DNA of 35,576 nt from an uncultured Clostridia bacterium (GTDB lineage Bacteria; Bacillota; Clostridia; Oscillospirales; Oscillospiraceae): the NCBI GenBank assembly GCA_945487445.1, contig CALYTU010000001.1, positions 1-35,576 on the forward strand, read 5' to 3'. Under the pieces are notes generated by a model, which saw nothing but the letters and a program-made list of their open reading frames with translations, had not been told where the DNA came from and made no database searches. Within the stretch, counting starts at the first letter, position 1, and every line of letters begins with the position of its first letter. Shown piece by piece: positions 32,309-35,576 of the stretch. The position numbers and the translations under genes are program-made.

Positions 32309-33218
32309 GGTTGTCTCCTCCGATGATGTCTCTTATATTTTGTATTCCGTAACGGTCCATTGCCGCGGGAAGCGCTTGAATAATCTTTTTACTGGCCATG
32401 GGGTCGATCAAATTGGCGGCGCCGACCTCCACCGCGCAGGCCCCGGCCATCATCATTTCCAACACGTCCTCTGTGCCGGAAACGCCGCCCATTCCGATCA
32501 CCGGGATCGAAACCGCATGGGCGACCTGATACACCATGCGCAAGGCCACCGGGAATACGGCGGGTCCGGAAAAGCCTCCCATGGTGTTCGCCAGAATGGG
32601 CTTCCGGGTATTCAGATCGATGCGCATGCCCAAAAGGGTATTGATGAGGCTGATCCCGTCGGCGCCGGCGTCTTCACTGGCCTTGGCAATGGAGGCAATG
32701 TCTGTCACATTGGGCGAGAGCTTAACGATCACGGGCTTTGTCGTGACAGCCTTGACTGCCCGAACCACGGAAGCCGCGGCAGCGGGGTCCGTGCCAAAGC
32801 TCATACCGCCGCCATGGACGTTGGGGCAGGAAATATTGATCTCGAGCCAGCCCACTTGCGGCTCTCGGTCCAGCCGCGCGCAGGTGTAAGCATAATCCTC
32901 CACCGAAAATCCGCTCACATTGGCCATGACAGGCTTGTGAAAGCATTTGGCCAACCGCGGGAGCTCCGTGTCGATGACGCGGTCCACGCCCGGGTTTTGC
33001 AGACCGACGGCATTGAGCATTCCGGCGGTGCAGTCCGCGATCCGGGGCGTCGGGTTGCCGAAGCGGGGCTCGCGGGTCGTCCCCTTAAAAGAAAATGTGC
33101 CCAACACATTGATATCATAAAGCTCGGCAAATTCGTAACCGTAGCCAAAGGTACCGGAAGCGGGGATAACGGGATTGTCCAGCTCGATGCCGCAGAGATC
33201 CACGCTCAGTCTTCCCAT
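32301..33218 (-). CDS. pyrD: dihydroorotate dehydrogenase, NAD-linked class 1B catalytic subunit
   Basis: FMN enzyme that oxidises dihydroorotate to orotate. The 305-aa TIM barrel opens with IELDNPVIPASGTFGYG. The catalytic base is the Cys in INISCPNVHGGG, which marks class 1, and the adjacent pyrK makes it class 1B, with electrons passing through PyrK to NAD+. VKLSPNVTDI, GGFSGPAVFPVALR and PVIGMGGVSGTEDVLEMMMAGA are also present. It overlaps pyrK by 13 nt upstream and pyrF by 8 nt downstream. Confidence 0.96.
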   Translation of the reverse strand: MGRLSVDLCGIELDNPVIPASGTFGYGYEFAELYDINVLGTFSFKGTTREPRFGNPTPRIADCTAGMLNAVGLQNPGVDRVIDTELPRLAKCFHKPVMANVSGFSVEDYAYTCARLDREPQVGWLEINISCPNVHGGGMSFGTDPAAAASVVRAVKAVTTKPVIVKLSPNVTDIASIAKASEDAGADGISLINTLLGMRIDLNTRKPILANTMGGFSGPAVFPVALRMVYQVAHAVSIPVIGMGGVSGTEDVLEMMMAGACAVEVGAANLIDPMASKKIIQALPAAMDRYGIQNIRDIIGGDNHG

Positions 33219-33940
33219 ATGATCTCCTCCTTTTGCAGAACGGGGCCTTCCTTGCAGATTCGCTTATAGCCGGTGATCGTCCTGCAGGAACAGCCCATGC
33301 AGGCGCCGAAGCCGCAGCCCATGCGCTTTTCAAAGCTGAAGGAACCGCCGGTCTGAACGGTCCGGTAGACTGCCCTGAGCATGGGCTCTGGGCCGCAGGT
33401 ATAGACATGGGAATAGGTCCCAGGCAGGGCGTCGGTGACAAAGCCCCTGACGCCCAAGGAACCGTCCACGGTCGTAACCGTAACATCACAGCCCAGAGCG
33501 CGGAACCGGTCGGCGTAGAAGCATTCCGCCGCCGTATTAAAGCCCAGGATCACGGAAACGTGCTTCCCGGCGTCCCGCAGGCGACGGGCCAGCAAAAACA
33601 GCGGAGGAACGCCCACGCCGCCGCCGATCAGCAGCGGATCCTCCCCGGCAAGCAAAAGATCGTATCCGTTGCCGAGGCCGGTCAGAACGGGGATCACTTC
33701 CCCCGGCTGCACCCGGCTGAGCTGTTCGGTCCCCTTGCCCACGACCTTGTAGATCAGCGTCAGGGTCTCCCCCTCCAGATTGCAGACGGAGATGGGGCGG
33801 CGCAGATACAGCCCCTCCATCCGCAGATTCACAAATTGACCGGGGCGGGTAATCGCCGCGGTATCGCCGGTTAACTGTATCTCAAAAACCGTTTCCGTGA
33901 GCTTTTTCTGCCCGAGAACGGTGAACAACCCATCCTTCAT
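33206..33940 (-). CDS. pyrK: dihydroorotate dehydrogenase electron-transfer subunit
   Basis: FAD and [2Fe-2S] subunit that carries electrons from PyrD to NAD+. The 244-aa protein has the FAD motif RPISVCNLEGETLTLIYKVVGKGT in pieces, the NAD-side GGGVGVPPLFLLA, and a complete C-terminal [2Fe-2S] set, Cys209, 214, 217 and 229 (x4, x2, x11). The ATG at 33940 follows AGAGG; an in-frame extension of 34 codons upstream overlaps pyrC and is basic, non-family sequence. It starts 10 nt after pyrC and overlaps pyrD. Confidence 0.95.
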   Translation of the reverse strand: MKDGLFTVLGQKKLTETVFEIQLTGDTAAITRPGQFVNLRMEGLYLRRPISVCNLEGETLTLIYKVVGKGTEQLSRVQPGEVIPVLTGLGNGYDLLLAGEDPLLIGGGVGVPPLFLLARRLRDAGKHVSVILGFNTAAECFYADRFRALGCDVTVTTVDGSLGVRGFVTDALPGTYSHVYTCGPEPMLRAVYRTVQTGGSFSFEKRMGCGFGACMGCSCRTITGYKRICKEGPVLQKEEIIWED

Positions 33941-33950
33941 TGCAAACCTC

Positions 33951-35165
33951 TTACTGATTTTCGTTTTTCGTTTCTTTCTGATATACAGTCTTCCCGTCGC
34001 AGACTGTCGCCAGACACGCTCCGTAGACCTCCCAGCCGGCAAACGGCGTCGCGCGGCCCTTGGTCAGGAAGGCGCAGGGATCCACGACGGAAACAGCGTT
34101 CAGGTCCCAGACCGAGTAATCCTCTGCCAGGCAGAGCCCGAAGCGCTTTCTGGGGTTATATGCCAGAAGCTCGATCAGCTTTTCGAGCGTCAGCACGCCC
34201 GGGCAGACCAGCTTTGTATAGAGCACCGAAAAGGCGGTCTCAAGTCCAACAATGCCGAAGGCACTTCCGCGCAGACCCTTCGCCTTTTCCTCGGCGCTGT
34301 GCGGCGCGTGATCGGTGGCAATCATGTCAATGGTACCGTCCAGAACCCCCTCGATCAGGGCTTCCCGGTCCTCCGGCGCGCGAAGCGGCGGATTCATCTT
34401 GAAACGGCCGTCCTCCTGTAAATCACGCTCGTCAAGAACCAAATAATGCGGCGCCGTCTCACAGGTGACGTCCAGGCCCTGCCGCTTGGCTTCCCGGATC
34501 AGGGCAACGCTCTCCTTCGTGGAAATGTGGCAGACGTGATAGGAGCACCCTGTCTCGCGTACAAGGTCCAGATCCCGCCTGACCTGACCCCACTCACTCT
34601 CGGAGCAGATTCCGGCGTGACCCATTCTTCGGGCATAGGCGCCGTCATGGATATAACCGCCGCCGAGCAGACGATTGTCCTCGCAGTGGGCCACGATCAG
34701 TTTCTTGAGCCTCTTTGCCAGGCGCATCGCTTCGCGCATGAGCTCGTCACGCTGCACGCCGCGGCCGTCATCGGAAAAAGCTACGACGCGAGGCGCGATT
34801 GTCTCCATATCCGACAATTCTTCGCCCCGCTCGCCCGCTGTAATCGCCCCGTAGGGATGGACATGGATCTTGGCATGGGCGGCAATCAGCGACTCCTGAA
34901 CGGCAAGATGCTCGGAATTGTCCGGAACAGGATTCAAATTCGGCATAGTGCAAACGGCTGTATAGCCGCCTGCGGCTGCCGCGGCGCAGCCGGATTCGAT
35001 TGATTCCTTATAAGAAAAGCCCGGCTCGCGAAAATGCACATGCACGTCGCAGAAACCGGGAAATACAGCACAGTCATGGGAAACGGGCAGAATACGCTTA
35101 TCAACAAGCGGAGTGACACTCTGATCGCCTCGGAGATTGTTAAGAAAAGAACGGAAAACAGCCAT
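33951..35165 (-). CDS. pyrC: dihydroorotase
   Basis: Zinc amidohydrolase that cyclises carbamoylaspartate to dihydroorotate. Metal ligands are visible in order: His42 and His44 in DVHVHFREPG, His in IVAHCEDNRL, His in SYHVCHISTKE and Asp in MIATDHAPHSAEEK. The ATG at 35165 has TGAGG 8 nt upstream and lies about 35 nt from the predicted transcription start, which makes longer frames impossible from that promoter. It gives 404 aa. The N-terminal small beta domain before PGFCDVHVH is about 15 residues shorter than in Bacillus PyrC, and its sequence is poorly conserved; the catalytic barrel is complete. First gene of the nucleotide array. Confidence 0.93.
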   Translation of the reverse strand: MAVFRSFLNNLRGDQSVTPLVDKRILPVSHDCAVFPGFCDVHVHFREPGFSYKESIESGCAAAAAGGYTAVCTMPNLNPVPDNSEHLAVQESLIAAHAKIHVHPYGAITAGERGEELSDMETIAPRVVAFSDDGRGVQRDELMREAMRLAKRLKKLIVAHCEDNRLLGGGYIHDGAYARRMGHAGICSESEWGQVRRDLDLVRETGCSYHVCHISTKESVALIREAKRQGLDVTCETAPHYLVLDERDLQEDGRFKMNPPLRAPEDREALIEGVLDGTIDMIATDHAPHSAEEKAKGLRGSAFGIVGLETAFSVLYTKLVCPGVLTLEKLIELLAYNPRKRFGLCLAEDYSVWDLNAVSVVDPCAFLTKGRATPFAGWEVYGACLATVCDGKTVYQKETKNENQ

Positions 35166-35206
35166 AGCTTGAACCTCACACGCAGCATCTATTCTTACCG
35201 TGACTA

Positions 35207-35236
35207 AGTTTACCACAAGAAACCGGGATCTGTCAA
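35207..35236 (-). promoter_or_regulatory. main promoter of the pyr-pur array
   Basis: A perfect TTGACA (35236-35231) and TAAACT (35212-35207) are separated by 18 bp. The predicted start is near 35200, about 35 nt before the pyrC ATG. That leader is too short for a PyrR attenuator or a riboswitch. No other clear promoter was found inside the array. Confidence 0.7.
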
Positions 35237-35540
35237 GAAACAAACTTCGCAGAAACAATTTTTGTGAATAATAGTATATTTCCCCGGCAGGAAGAGAGAA
35301 GATGCAGGGCAATTTGCTGTTTTTGTAAAAAATGAGGGATTTTGCGGGAAATCGTGGAGCATTTTTCATGGTATTATACAAATAATCGGAGGTCCTGAAG
35401 ATCGTTCGGACTCCCACTTCCCGTGATGCTCGGCTGGAACTTCCGCAATCGTGCCTCCGCCGGAGCGATTTTGACATCGGTATAACCGCATGATTGTGCC
35501 CCTATTCAAATGCTGCCACAGCAGTATCTGTTCAGTATCC
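35237..35540. other. gene-free region upstream of pyrC
   Basis: About 300 nt without a gene. The part near pyrC is AT-rich. A TATAAT on the minus strand (about 35375) lacks a good -35 box, so it is a doubtful second promoter. Near 35450 AATCG, CTCC, GGAG, CGATT form a small hairpin followed by TTTTGA on the plus strand, a weak terminator candidate for a gene outside the window. Confidence 0.4.
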
Positions 35541-35576
35541 TGTCATTTCGAGGCGATTCATCGCCGAGAAATCCGT
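35541..35576. repeat. short palindromic intergenic repeat, right copy
   Basis: TGTCATTTCGA then GGCGA-TTCA-TCGCC then GAGAAATCCGT. The centre is a perfect 5-bp hairpin and the outer TTTC/GAAA arms pair. It has the same arms as the copy at 13-41 but in the opposite orientation and with a different centre. It reaches the window edge. Confidence 0.65.

Noticed and set aside
35166..35576. PyrR attenuator, purine riboswitch or T-box before pyrC
   Set aside because: The distance from the predicted transcription start to the ATG is about 35 nt. No anti-terminator and terminator pair or conserved riboswitch core was visible.

Overview
The window reads as chromosome from a strictly anaerobic, fairly GC-rich member of the Clostridia, most like the gut Oscillospiraceae group. 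The signs are AGGAGG-type ribosome binding sites before most genes, several TTG or GTG starts, an oxygen-sensitive ferredoxin-dependent 2-oxoacid oxidoreductase, and clostridial versions of the purine enzymes. The genus cannot be fixed from the sequence alone. Nearly all of it is protein coding. I saw no rRNA, tRNA, CRISPR array, transposase or phage gene. The two ends carry inverted copies of a short palindromic repeat.

Left part (1-8.1 kb): a CDP-alcohol phosphatidyltransferase (pgsA-like, +) converges on a minus-strand run of a sodium:alanine-type symporter, an inositol-monophosphatase-family phosphatase, an M3 oligopeptidase lipoprotein and a two-CBS-domain protein. murC (+) diverges from this run. 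The gap between them holds a perfect tandem duplication of a 51-bp segment that looks like a two-way promoter. Past murC come a terminator, a MITE-like inverted-repeat element and a metallo-beta-lactamase-fold hydrolase.

Middle part (8.1-16.7 kb): a minus-strand operon, iorA-iorB-ptb-buk-aminotransferase-tnaA, with a divergent LysR regulator. Read as a pathway, aromatic amino acids are transaminated to arylpyruvates. These are oxidised by IOR to arylacetyl-CoA with reduction of ferredoxin, converted to the acyl phosphate by the Ptb-like enzyme, and turned into arylacetate plus ATP by the Buk-like kinase. The tryptophanase gives a second route from tryptophan to indole, pyruvate and ammonia. 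This is the most system-like set in the window.

Right part (16.7-35.2 kb): one unbroken minus-strand array of 17 nucleotide-biosynthesis genes, pyrC-K-D-F-E-B-I followed by purE-C-F-M-N-purO-purV-purD-L and guaB. Most gaps are under 50 nt and several genes overlap. A strong sigma-A-type promoter lies just before pyrC and a terminator just after guaB, so pyrimidine and purine synthesis may share one transcript of about 18.5 kb. The purine set is built from unusual versions: a PurF homologue with no N-terminal nucleophile cysteine and a dismantled glutamine site, a divergent PurC, separate AICAR formyltransferase (PurV) and IMP cyclohydrolase (PurO) in place of fused PurH, and an IMP dehydrogenase strikingly like the one in the protozoan parasite Tritrichomonas foetus. 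PurK, PurB, PurA and carbamoyl-phosphate synthase are not here and must lie elsewhere.
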